The position numbers and the translations under genes are program-made. DNA of 64,000 bases, taken from CBDESM01 sp965242485 (lineage in GTDB: Bacteria; Chloroflexota; Dehalococcoidia; Bin125). The stretch covers positions 620,001 to 684,000 of the forward strand of contig CBDESM010000003.1 in the NCBI GenBank assembly GCA_965242485.1, given 5' to 3'. Below the pieces are notes generated by a model that worked only from the letters and a program-made list of their open reading frames with translations, did not search any database and was not told the DNA's origin. Shown in pieces: positions 1-12,000 of this stretch. Within the stretch, counting starts at the first letter, position 1; every line of letters begins with the position of its first letter.

Positions 1-3000
1 CGGGCGAGCGGACGGAGAGGCGGACTTGGGTGCCGTCGGCGACGGCGTTGCCCTGCGCGTCGGTGAGGTCGGCGCGGATCGCGAGCGGGGCGCCGATGGC
101 GGGCAGCGCGGGGGCGCGCGCTTCGATCGCGGCGGCCGGGCCGGCGACGCCGAACTCGGCGCGGATGTCGGCGTTGCCCTGGGCGTCGGTCAGGCCGGCT
201 CCGGTGACGACCAGCTCGTAGCGGCCGGAGGGGAGCGGGTCGGCGGCGGAGGCGGTGACGGAGATGCGGAACTTGCAGGCAGTCGGCCCGTCAGAGCAGT
301 CGCGGGCGATCGCGAAGCGGTCCTCGGTGGCTCCGTCTGGGCCTTCGACGCGGGCGGAGGCGCGCGGCGGCAGCTCGACGACGCGGCCGCCGGCGTCGGT
401 TGCGGTGATCGGGATCTCGGCGATGCCGCGTTCCGCGGCGGGGTCGCCGGCGCCGGCCGCGCCGTTGCCGTTCGCCGCGCCGCCGTTGGCGCCGCTGCCG
501 CTGCCCGAGCCGGCCGCGCCGGCGGCGGCCGCACCGCCGTTGGCCGCGCCGCTGGCCGCGTTGTCGGCGGCGTCGGTGGTGGCGTGGTGGTGGAGGACGG
601 GGAGGTCTTCGCCGATCCGGATCAGGGCGGCGCCGCCGGCGTAGTCGAGCGGGAGCGCGGCCGAGAACTGCGCGCCGGCGGTGGAGACGACGACGGCGCG
701 CAGGGTCAGCGAGCCTTCGCCGTCGGGCGGGGTCAGGGTCAGCGGGATGCGCGCGGTCAGGCCCGGGTCCTCGGCCGCCGCGGTCGCCAGGGCGGAGCCG
801 GCGCGGGCCTGGAAGGTGCAGGCGCGGCCGCCGTCGCAGTAGTCGCCGCCCAGCTCGCCCTTGCTCGCCGTCAGCGTGATCGAGGAGATCCGCTCCGGGT
901 CGGCCGGCCGCCCGCCGGCGTCGGCGATGCGCAGCAGCAGCGCGGCCGCCGCCCCGTCCGGGATCGGGCCGGTCGCGTCGCCGGCCCTGAGCAGGCTGGC
1001 GGAGGCGGGGATCGCGGCGGCGCCGACCGGGATCGCGGCCGAGCCGAAGACGGAGCCGGGCAAGGCGAACGCGGCCGCAGCGGCCGCCCGCGCGGCCGGC
1101 TGCTCCGCGGGCTGCTCGCCCGAGCCGAGGATGAAGTGGAACTTGCGGCCGTCGGCCGGGATCAGGTTGGCGGAGACGGTGATCGGCGCGCCGCTGGTGC
1201 TGGCCGCGGCCGTGATCTCGGGACGCGCGCCCTCCGCGTCCGTCACCCAGCAGGCGAGGTCGCGCGGGCCGGCGTCGGCCCCGGCCCCGCCGGGCAGGCC
1301 CTCGGCCGGCGCGCAGCGCAGCTGGTTCCAGCGCGAACTCCCGCCGATCTCCAGCTTCTTGCCGCCGTCGCCGGAGAAGACCGCGTCGCCGCCCAGCGCC
1401 AGGTAGGAGTCGTCGTCCAGCCAGGCGTGCAGCGCCGAGGGCGCCGGCTGCGGGTCCATCGGGTCGGCCGGCGCCGGCGCGCGGGAGAGCGCGCAGGCGT
1501 CGACGGCGGCGCCGGACGCGTCGAGCTCGAGGAACGAGGGGTCGGGCCGCAGGCAGGCCCAGCCCGCGCCGGAGTCGGCCACCGCGATCAGGAACCCGGC
1601 CGCCAGCTGCTCGGTCGCCCCGGCCGAGATCTCGCCGTCCGCGTCGGCCGGCAGGTGGGCCGCGCCGACCGGGGCCGAGACGGCCGGGTGCGGGATCGCC
1701 AGCGAGCCGGTGACGGGAGAGCCGTCGGCCGGGCGCGCGGCCGCGGTCAGCGTCGTCGGGCCGGAGCGCTCGAACGGCAGCGCGTACTCGGCCCTGAGGC
1801 TGTTGATCGGCCAGGAGTCGGAGGCCGCGGAAGAACCGGCCAGCAGCTCGGCGCGGGAGAGCGGGAGCGTGCAGGCGTCGGGGTCGGGGCAGGCAACGCC
1901 GTTGTAGGAGAGCGTGCCCTGGCTGATCGAGAGCTGCAGCGCCGCCTCTTCGTCGAGCTCGGCGAAGGTCGCGGGGACGAGCCGGCCGGGCAGGGCCGAG
2001 GCCGGCACCGGCGGCGCACCCGCGCGGGAGTCGCGGCGGCCGACCGTGAACAGGACGGCCGGCCGGGCCGCGTCGTAGTCGGCGCCGGGGTCGGTCCAGT
2101 CGAAGAAGACGGCCGCGGCCAGGCGCGGCTCGCCGGCGGCGGCCGTGAACGCCATCGTCGCCTCGATCACGTCGTCGGAGCCGGCGATGTCGTAGGCCAG
2201 CGAGACCGTGCCGGAGGCGGCATCGGGCACGACGACGAGCTCGAGCGGGCGGATCGGGTCGCTGGGCTCGGCCCCGTGGAACGCCTGCAGCAGCGCGCCC
2301 GGCACCGTGCAGTCGTTGGGCGCGGCCGCCGGCTGGGCCGGGTCGACCGGGTGCTCGGGCTCGGCCGCGGGGCAGAGCGCGCGGTGGATGATCGTGCCGC
2401 CGGTCGCGGTGATGCGCAGCGATTCGACTTCGTCGTACTGGACCAGCTCGTCGCGGTCCGGGTCCGGCTTGGCCGGATGCGAGTCCAGCCCGCGCGTGAT
2501 CGCGGCCGCGAACCCGAGCGCCGCGCCTTGCTGGGCCGAGGGCGCGGTGCAGGCCGCGCCGGGTTCGTCCTTGGCGCAGACGCGCAGGCCGCCCTCGCCG
2601 TCGTCGAGCAGCGGCAGGGCGAACGCCTTCTTCACGGGAGAGACCATGCTCAGCCGGTAGTGGGTGCTGCGCGCGCCGGAGTCGTCGGCGATGCCGACCG
2701 TGACCGAGCCGACCGTGAACTGGCCGGACGGCAGCGCGGCGTCGGGCGCGTTGCGGCCGGAGTGCTCGATCACGGCGCGGACCGAGATCGCCTCGCCGTA
2801 GGCGGCCGGCACGATCACCGCGAACTCGAGCGGGGCCCGGACCAGCGCGCCGCCGCCCGGCTGCAGCGCGCGCCACTCCGCCCGGCTGATCTCGCACTCG
2901 TTGCCGGCCGGGCGGCAGGCCGAGAGCGGCGCCCCGCTGCGGGCCGTGATCCGCGCGTCCGCCAAGGGCGCCCCGTCGCGGTCCAGCACCGTCAGCGTGA

Positions 3001-6000
3001 CCGTCTCGAAGTCCGACAGGGCCGGCTGGTTCGCGGCGGACGGAGCGGCGTAGGCCCCGGCCCGGCGCTCGTTGTAGAGCCCCAGCAGCAGCGGCGTGCG
3101 CTGGCCGCGCGGCTCGTACTCCCAGGGCACCAGGCCGATCGAGCCGGCCGGCGGCTCGCCGTCGTCGTCCAGCGGAACCAGCTGCGGGTAGGGCCAGGGC
3201 GCGTAGAGCGCGAACTCCCGCACCTTGCGCTCCTTCACGGCCGGGTTCGAGCCGGGCACGTCGTCCGAGCGCTGCACGCCGGCGCGGATCCGGATCGAGG
3301 CGGTCGAGCCCTGCGGGACAGAGACCGCGAACCGCAGCGGGTCCACGTAGTCGTCGTCCGTGGTCGCGCCGGAGTCGTAGGCCTTCAGCGCCGCCAAGCT
3401 GATCGTGCAGACCGGGCCGGGCCGCGACTCCGCGCAGGGCGCGAATTTTTCATCCGAATCGGGCGCCGTGATCCGGGCGCGGCGCGGGGCCGCTTCGCCC
3501 GTCTGCCCGTCCAGCAGCTCGATCGTGATCACCTCGGCGCCCGCGGTCTGGTCGAACTCCCAGTACTGCGCCGTGTTGTTCGTCGCGACCGCTTCGAACG
3601 AGGACTTCTCGGTGTTGTAGACGTGCAGCCAGACCGGCGTGCGGCGACCGCCCGCGGCCCATTGCTGGTTGCCCGCCGCGGCGCTGTAGGCCGCGTTCGA
3701 GGCCATCGCGAACGGCTGCGCGCGGGTGCCGCCGTCGAACGGCAGCGTGAACGTCTGCGTGCGCGAGGCCGGCGTGCCGCTGCCCCCGCGCCGCACCGAG
3801 ATCACCAGGTCCGCGTTGCCGAAGTCCGCGTTGACGTAGCCGGCCGGCACCGTGAACGTGAAGTCCAAAGGCAGCGCGCGGTAGTAGCCGGCCGCGCGCG
3901 GCGGACCGGACGCGAGGAAATTCGCGCCCGTGATCGTGCAGACGTTGCCCGCCGCCTCCGTGCAGGCGCTCGTGCCGTCGTTCTTCTGCACCGTGATCGC
4001 GGCGTTCGCGATCAGCGCGTTCGGCGAGGGGCGGTCCTTGATCTCCAGCTTGACCTCTTCGACGCTCGCGTAGGGCACGAGGTTCACGGAGCTGCTGTAC
4101 GTGTCCAGCGCGCTGGAGCTGGCGTAGATGCGCAGGTTGACCGGCGTGTCCTGGCCGCCCGGCGCGTAGCGGCGCTGCGGGTCCCGCGTCAGCACGTTGC
4201 CCTGCTCCGGCGTGCCGTCCGACCGCAGCTGCATCGCGAACGGCTGCGCGTTCGCCGCCGCCGCCGTGATCCCCCGCGCGTAGACGATCGTCGACTCCGA
4301 GCTGGCGCCCGCGATGTAGCGCCCGACGCTGGCTTGGACGGTCACGTCCCCGCTGTTGGTGAAGGCGGTCTTGATCGAGAACGCGAACTCCAGCTCGAAC
4401 GTGCGCCGCGCGTCGGCCGCGCCGCCCACCCCCATCAGCGTCTTCAGCGTCGCCCGGGTCAGCGTGCAGTTCCCGCCGGCATAGGACGCTTCGCTGCAGC
4501 CCAGCGCGGTCCCGTCCGGCTTGGTGAACTCGATGTGGGCCGCGCCCAAGCCGGTCGTGGTCTGGCCGGTCGGGTAGCTGGCGCTGAGCGTCAGCGCGGC
4601 GGTCGAGTCGAGCGACTCGAACGAGGCCAGCTCGGCCGACCCGCTCCACGTCGAGCGCGCGGTCTTGTAGATGCGCACCGCCAGCCGCTGGCGGCTGCTG
4701 GCCGCAGTGTCGTACCAGCGCAGGTTGTCCAGGCGCGAGCCGTCGCCGTCGTCGTCCTGCTCCCGTTCTCCGCCCGAGAGCCGCGCGTCCAGCACCGGCC
4801 CAGCCGACCCGCTCAGCGACCCGATCGGCGCGTCGTACTTCAATGCGGCGACGCGGTCGCGCTCGCCCGCGTTCTCGGCACGCGCCACGAGGTAGGCGGC
4901 CGCCCCGTGCGCCAGCGGCACGCTGAAGTAGAGGTCGAGGTTGCCCGCGACCGCGCCCGAGACGGGCCAGTCCGCCACCGGCACCGTGCAGGTGTTGCCC
5001 ACCGACGTCTCCGTGCACGCCCCGATCACGGTGCTGCCGGCGGCGTCGCTGGAGAGCTTGGCACCGCTGATCGGGCTGCCGCCGTCGGCGTCCGCGGCGA
5101 CCGTGATGATCACCCGCTGGAAGGCCGAGGTCGAGGCGCCGCCGGAACCGCCCGCGCTCGAGCGCAGCTCGACCCGCGCGCGGTCCGTGCCGGCCATGGC
5201 GTCGAACTCGCCGGCCGAGATCACGCCGCCGGTCGCGTTCAGCGCGCGCGGGCGCGGGAAGGCCGAGACCGAGAGCGGCGCCTGCCAGCGCAGCGAGCCG
5301 GTGCGGTTGGTCTTGCCCGACTTGATCAGCGTCACGTGCACGTAGACGTCGCCGCGGTGCGAGTCCGGCGCCGAGAACTGGAAGTCCAGCTCCGTCGCCA
5401 AAGCCGGGCTGCCCGACTGCGGCCAGTCCGCCACCGGGATCGTGCAGGTGTGGCCCGCCGCCGATTCCGTGCAGGCGCTCAGCACCGCCGAGCCGTCGGA
5501 GGTGATCTCCGCCCCCGTCAGCGGCGAGGCGCCGCCGGCGTCGCTGGTGATCTTGATCACGGCGCTGTCCACGTTCGCCGCCGGCGCGTTCGCGTGCGCC
5601 GCGTCGTAGGAGCTGCGCGGCTGCTCGCGCAGGAAGATTCCCGCGCGCTGGTCGCCGCCTTCCGGCTGCCAGCGCCGCGCCTGCGCCAGGCTCGTATAGG
5701 TAGAAGCCCCCGTCTTCGGCACGATCAGCTGGTAGGCACGCACGTACGACGACTCGTAGCGCGTCGCCGCCTCGCGCGAGGGCTCCCCGGCCTTGTTCAC
5801 CGCGACATGCAGGAACGCGTCCTGCGTCCGCGAGTCCGGCACCGAGAACCACAGGTCCAACCCGCCCGACGAGGGCCAGTTCGCCCGCGTGATCGTGCAC
5901 GTGTTGCCGCTGCACCCGCGCAGCCCGCCGCTGCCGCTGGCCCCGCCGTAGAACCGCGCCCCGCTGATCGCCGTCCCCCCGTCCGCCGCCGTCGCAATCG

Positions 6001-9000
6001 TCAAGGTCACGCTGTCGAACAAGGAAGAATCCGACTGGTCCACGTTCGTGTCGGTCGCGTCGTACATGTTGCCGGGACTCTCGTCGCGCAGGAAGACGGT
6101 CGCCTTCTGGCGCGCGTTGTTGCCGGCGAAGGCGCCGGTACGCTCGCCCAAGTTGCCGGTCTCGTAGCCGTCGGAGGTGGTGCGCGGGACGGCGACCGGG
6201 AAGACGGGCAGGCCGGGCTTGTAGCGCAGCGCGTAGACGCGCTGCTGCAGCGACGCGTGGGCCGGGGTGATCGTCACGTAGACCGGGTTGGCGGTGTTGT
6301 CGGGCACCGAGAACCAGAGGTCCAAGGGCGCGTTGGTGCCGTCGGCGGCATCGGGCCAGTTGGCCCCGTTGATCGAGCAGTTGGCCGCGCCCGCGGTGCA
6401 GCCAGTCGACAGCGCCGTGTTGCCGCTCGAGGCCCCGTAGATCGCGGCCCCGGTCACGTCGGTGACGCCGCTGGCGTCGGTCGCGATCCGGATCGTGATC
6501 AGGTTGAAGGCGGAGTCGGCGACGTTGGTGTCGGAGGCGTCGTACTCGTTGCCGTGCCAGGAGTCGCGGAGGTAGATGCGCACCTGCTGGCGGCCGGCTT
6601 CGGGCTCGAAGGAGCGCTGGGCCGTGCTGAGGTCGCCGCTCTCCGGGTTGCCGCCGACGATCGGGACGGCCAGCGGGTGCAGCTTGATGTAGGGGTCGCC
6701 GTACTCCAGCGAGAAGACGCGGTCGTCCTGGCCCGCGCGGCGGACGATCGCGACCACGTAGGCGTCCTCGCCGTACTCGATCGGGACCTTGAAGTTGAAC
6801 TGGAGCTCGCCGGCCGTGCCGCCGCTGCCGGCCGGCCAGTTGGCGCGGGTGACCGTGCAGGTCGGGCCGATCGCCGTCTCCGTGCAGTTCGTCTTCCGCT
6901 CGACCCCGATCGTGTCGTGCGAGATCCGGGCGCCGGGCACCTCGGTCCCGCCGGTCGCGTCGGTGGCGATCCGGATCTGGACCGAGTCGAACAGGTTCCG
7001 CGCCGCGTTCGCGTCGCCGGAGGCGTTGTACTCGTTCTCGTGCGCTTCCTCGCGCAGGAAGACCCGCACCCGGTGCCCGCTGACGCCGGTCGCGTAGGTG
7101 AGCGAGTCCGAGGTCACGTCGTCCCCGCTGTTCGCGCTGTGGTGCACCAGCAGCGGGAAGACGGGCAGGTTCTTGCCGTACTTGAGATGGAAGACGCGGG
7201 TGTCCTTGTTGGTCGCCGAGATGCTCACGACCAGGTAGGCGTCCGTCGTGGTGTCGTCGGGCACCGACCAGTAGATGTCGAGATGCTGGGTCAGGTCGTT
7301 GCCGTCGATGGCCCAGCTGGCGGCGGGGATCGTGCAGGTGGGGCCGGCGGTCGTGCCTTCGGCGCAGCCGCTGAGCGCGGTGCTGCCGCCGTCGGAGGTG
7401 AGCTTCGCGCCGGTCACCTCCGTGGTGCCGGCGCTGGTCGTGGCGATCTTGATCTCGGCTTGGCCGAAGCGGGCGCGCGGCGCGTTGGCGTGCGACGAGT
7501 CGTATGCGTCGGCGTGGACGGCGCCGCGCAGGTAGATCCTCGCGCGCTGCTGGCCGGCTTCGCGGTCCCAGAGCCGGTCGCTGCGCGTCTTGACGTTGCC
7601 CGTCTCCAGCGTGCCGGAGGAATTCTGCGGGATCGCCAGCGGGAAGGCGGGGGTGAGCGGGGTCAGGTAGGAGAGCGCCTGCACGCGGTCGGGTTCGCCG
7701 GCCTTGCGGACGGTGACGACGACGTAGGTGTCGGAGGGCAGGTTCTCGGGCACGGAGAACCAGAAGTCGAGCGCGCCGGCGGTGGTCGCGCCGGGCCAGT
7801 TGGCCCGCGTGATCGTGCAGGTGTGGCCGGGCGAGGACTCGGTGCAGGCGGAGATCGCCGCAGTGCCGGCGCTGTTCGAGGAGAGCACCGCGCCCGTGGC
7901 GGGGTTCGCGCCCTGGTTGTCGGTGGCGATGCGGATGACGGCGGAGTCGAACTCGCTCTTGGCGGTGTCCGTGTCGGAGGTGTCGTAGATGTTCGAGTGC
8001 CAGGCGCTGCGCAGGCGGACGGAGCCCTGCTGGGCCGCGCCGGCCAGCGCGAACTTGCGCGTGGCCGTGCCCAGGTTGTCCCCGCTCGAAGTGCCGGCCG
8101 GCACGATCAGCGGGAAGACCGGCAGGCCGGGGTCGTAGCGCAGCGCGAAGGTGCGGGCGGACTTGCCGGAGGCGGTCAGCTCGACCACCACGAAGACCGT
8201 GCTCGAGACCGTGTTCGGGACGGAGAAGTAGATGTCCCGCGCGACCGTCAGCAGCGGCGTGCCGCTGCTCGCCTGCGGCCAGTTGGCGCTGGTGATCGTG
8301 CAGGTGTTGGGCGTGCCGGTGCAGCCCGTGACGGCGGTGCTGCCGGCCGCGTCGCTGGAGATCTTCGCGCCCGTGATCGCCGTGCTGCCGTCCTCGTCCG
8401 AGGCGATCGTGATCTTGGCGCTGGTGAAGTCCGAGCGCCCGATGTTGGCGTCGGCGGAGGAGCGGTAGACGTCCCCGTGCCAGCCCGCGCGCAGATAGAT
8501 GGACACCTGCTGGGTCGAGCCGCCGGCGGCGAAGTTGCCCGCGCCGCTGCCGAGGTCGACGCCATCCGTGCTGCCGCTCGGCGCGACCAGCGGGTAGCCC
8601 GCGTAGGGCGGGTCGTACTCGACCGAGAAGACGCGGTCGGCGTCCCTGTCGTCCTTCTCGACCGAGACCACCAGCCAGACCGGGTCGTCATGGTCGTCGG
8701 GCACCGTGAAGTAGACGTTCTGGACGAGCGTCCGTAGCGGCGTCCCGCTCGTCGCCTGTGGCCAGTTGGCGCTGGTGATCGTGCAGAGCTCGCCGGCCGT
8801 CGTCTCGGTGCAAGCGGTCAGCGCGGAGCTCCCGTCGGAACCCGTGATCTTCGCGCCGCTGACCCGGGTCGCGCCGTCCTCCGCCGTCGCCACCCACAGC
8901 TTGACCCGGTCGAAGTCGGCGCGCCCGACGTTGGTCTCGGCCGCCGTGTAGGTGTTCGAATGGCCCGCGCTGCGCAGGTAGAGCTCGACTTGGTTGGCTC

Positions 9001-12000
9001 CGTCGGACGCCGCGAAGTCGCGGCTCGCGCTCTTCACGTCGCCCGTCTCCCGCGTGCCGCCGGGCGCCGGCACCGCCAGCGGCCAGACCTGCAGGAAGGG
9101 CTCGTACTTGAGATGGAACTCGTGCGCGGTCTTGCCCGTCAAGACTGCGTGCACGCCCAGGTAAACCGGCTCCGACCGCGTGTCCGGCACCGAGAACCAG
9201 ACGTCCAGCGGCAGCGTCGGCGGATCCGTCCCGCTCGCCTGCGGCCAGTCCGAGGCCCCGATCGTGCACTTGTTCCCCGCCGTCGTCCCCTCGCCGCAGT
9301 TGTCCAGCGCCGTCGTCCCGTCCGCCTTGGTCAGCTTGGCCCCGGTCAGCGGCGTGTAGAGCGTGCCGCCGCCGGTGATCGTCCCGTACTCGACTTGGAT
9401 CGTGATCCAGCTGAACTCGTCCCGCTCCGCGTTCGCCGCGCCCGCGGTGAAGGACTCCCCGTGCGGCTCGTCGCGCACGAACAGCCGCGCACGCTGGCTC
9501 GCGCCGCCGGCCGCGAAGTCCCGCGCGGCCGTCGACAAATTGGCCCCGATCAGGTTGCCCGCCGCGTCCTGCGGCACCGCCAGCGGATAGGCCGAGATGT
9601 AGGGGTCGCCGTACTTCAGCGAAAACGTGCGGTCCGTCTTGCCCGCCTCGGAGACGGTCACGACCAAGTAGATGTCGCCCGTGTGGAAGCTGGCCCGGTT
9701 GACCCAGTAGTCCGGCACCGTGAAGACCAGCTGCAGCGGCTGCGTCACTCCGCCCGAAACGGGCCAGTTGGCGCTGGTCACCGTGCAGGTCGGGCCCGCC
9801 ACCGCCTCCGTGCAGGCCGAGACCGCGCTCAGCGGGAACGGGCCGTCGGTGTTCCAGTCGCCGCTGCGATCCTCCGCCTGCAGCTGCACGGCAGGCCCCG
9901 TCAACGGCGTCGTCCCGGCCGCGTCCGACGCCAGGCGGATGCGCACGCTGTCGAAGGCGGACGGCGCGACGTTCGTCCCGGCCGCCAGGTAGCGGTTCCC
10001 ATGCGCCGCGTCCCGCAGGTAGACCGCCACCCGCTCGCGCCCCGAATCCCCGCTGTACGAGTGCAGCCAAGTCTGCGCCCGCGCCGTCACATCCACGTTC
10101 GTCCATGTCCCCGCCGGCACCCCCGTCCGCTCCACCGGCGCCGCCAGCGGCGCGACGCCGACCGACGTGTTCCCGTACTGCAGCGCGAAGCTCTGGGAGA
10201 CCCTGCCGGACTGCGCGGCCGTGAGCACCACGTAGGCGTCGCCGACGTGGTCCGAAGGCACCGAGAAATGGAAGCTCAGCGCGTCCGTCGTGCCGCCCGT
10301 CGCGGGCCAGTTGGCGCTGGTGATCGTGCAGGTGTTGGGCGTCCCCGTGCAGCCCGTGACTGCCGTGCTGCCGGCCGCGTCGCTGGAGATCTTCGCGCCG
10401 CTGATCGGGCTGGCCCCCGCCTCATCGGAGGCGATCGTGATCGTCGCGCCGCTGATCGCCGACGCCGCCGCGTTCGCATCGCCGCTCGTGAACGTCCCCG
10501 AATGCGCCGCCGCCCGCAGATTGGCGGTGACCTCCTGCGAGGCCCCGCCCGTCGCCAAGTCGCGCGTCCCCGCCGAAACGTCCGTCCCGCTGCTCGTGCC
10601 GGCCGGCATGACGAGGGGATGCGCGTCGACGGGGGTATTGCCGTATTGCAGCGAGAAGCTGCGCGGCCCGCGCCCGGAGCGGGTTGCGGTGACGACGACG
10701 TAGGCGTTGCCGGTATGGCTGGAGGGGACGGAGAAGTAGAAGTTCAGCGCGTCCATCACGCCGCCCGTGGCCGGCCAGTTGGCGCTGGTGATCGTGCAGG
10801 TGTCGCCGACCGACGTCTCCGTGCAGGCGGAGACCACCGTGTTGCCGGCCGCGTCGGAGGAGATCTTCGCCCCGCTGAGCGCGGTCGTGCCCGCGGCGTC
10901 GCTGGTGATCTTGATCGTGGCGTCGCCGATCGCCGCCGGCGCCGCGTTGGCCTCGGTGCTGGTGTAGGTGCCCGAATGCGCGGCCGCGCGCAGGTTCACG
11001 GTGACCTGCTGCGAGGCCCCGTTCGCCGCGAAGTTGCGCGCGCCGGCCGAGACGTTGGTGCCGCTCGCCGTGCCGGCCGGCATGACCAGCGGATGGGCGT
11101 CGAGGAGCGGCACGTCGTAGCGCAGCACGAAGCTGCGCGAGAGCTGTGCGCCATGGTTGACTCGGGCGAACAGGTAGGCGGGGCCGGTGTGACTGGAGGG
11201 GACGGAAAACCGGAACTCGATCGGGGAGGCAAGGCCAGCCGACGTGGGCCAATCAAGCCTGGCCCCCGAGCAGGGACTCGTGACGCCGCTCTGGCAGACG
11301 CTGCCGAGACTGCCGGTTCCGGGGGCGGAGATCCGGGCACCGGTGATGTTATTCACGCCGGCCGCGTCGCTGGAGACTAGGAAATCGACGGTACTGAATG
11401 AGTTGATGGCGATGTTGGCGTCGCTGCTGGTGAAGGTGCCGGAAGGGTCGGCCGCGCGCAGGTACAAGGCGGCGCGTTGCCATCCGCCGGCCGGGAGGTA
11501 CCTGCGCGTCCCCGCCGAGAGGTCGGTGCCGCTGGCCGTGCCGGCCGGGACGTACAGCGGCCAGACCTTGATCCGCGGTTGGTACCGCTGGGCGGAGCTG
11601 CGCGACGTATTGCCGGACTTGGCCATGGTCACGTGCACGTAGAAGTCCCCGCTGTGGGCGGCCGGGACTTGGAAGTAGATGTCCTGATGGGTGGTCAGCG
11701 GATTCATCCCGCTCGCCTGCGGGAAGTTGGCGGACTGGATCGTGCAGGTGTTGCCGGCGGTGGCCTCGTCGCAGGCGGCGAGCGCGCTGCTCCCGTCGGA
11801 ACCGGTGATCGTGGCGTTGGCGATCGCGGTCTCCCCGGCCGAGTCGCTGGTGATCTTGATCGTGGCGCTGTCGAAGGCGCTGCGGGCGGCGTTGGCGTCG
11901 CTGGCGGTGTAGGTGGCGGAAGGGTCGGCGGCGCGCACGAAGAGGCGCGCGCGCTGGCTCGTGCCGCCGGTCGGCCGCTCCTGCGTGGCCGAGGCGCTGC

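Noticed and set aside
26..8737. 2,903-codon open frame on the + strand
   Set aside because: Antisense shadow of the giant gene: very Arg/Gly/Ala-rich, no domain or signal peptide, whereas the minus frame has signal peptide, repeats and conserved cysteines.
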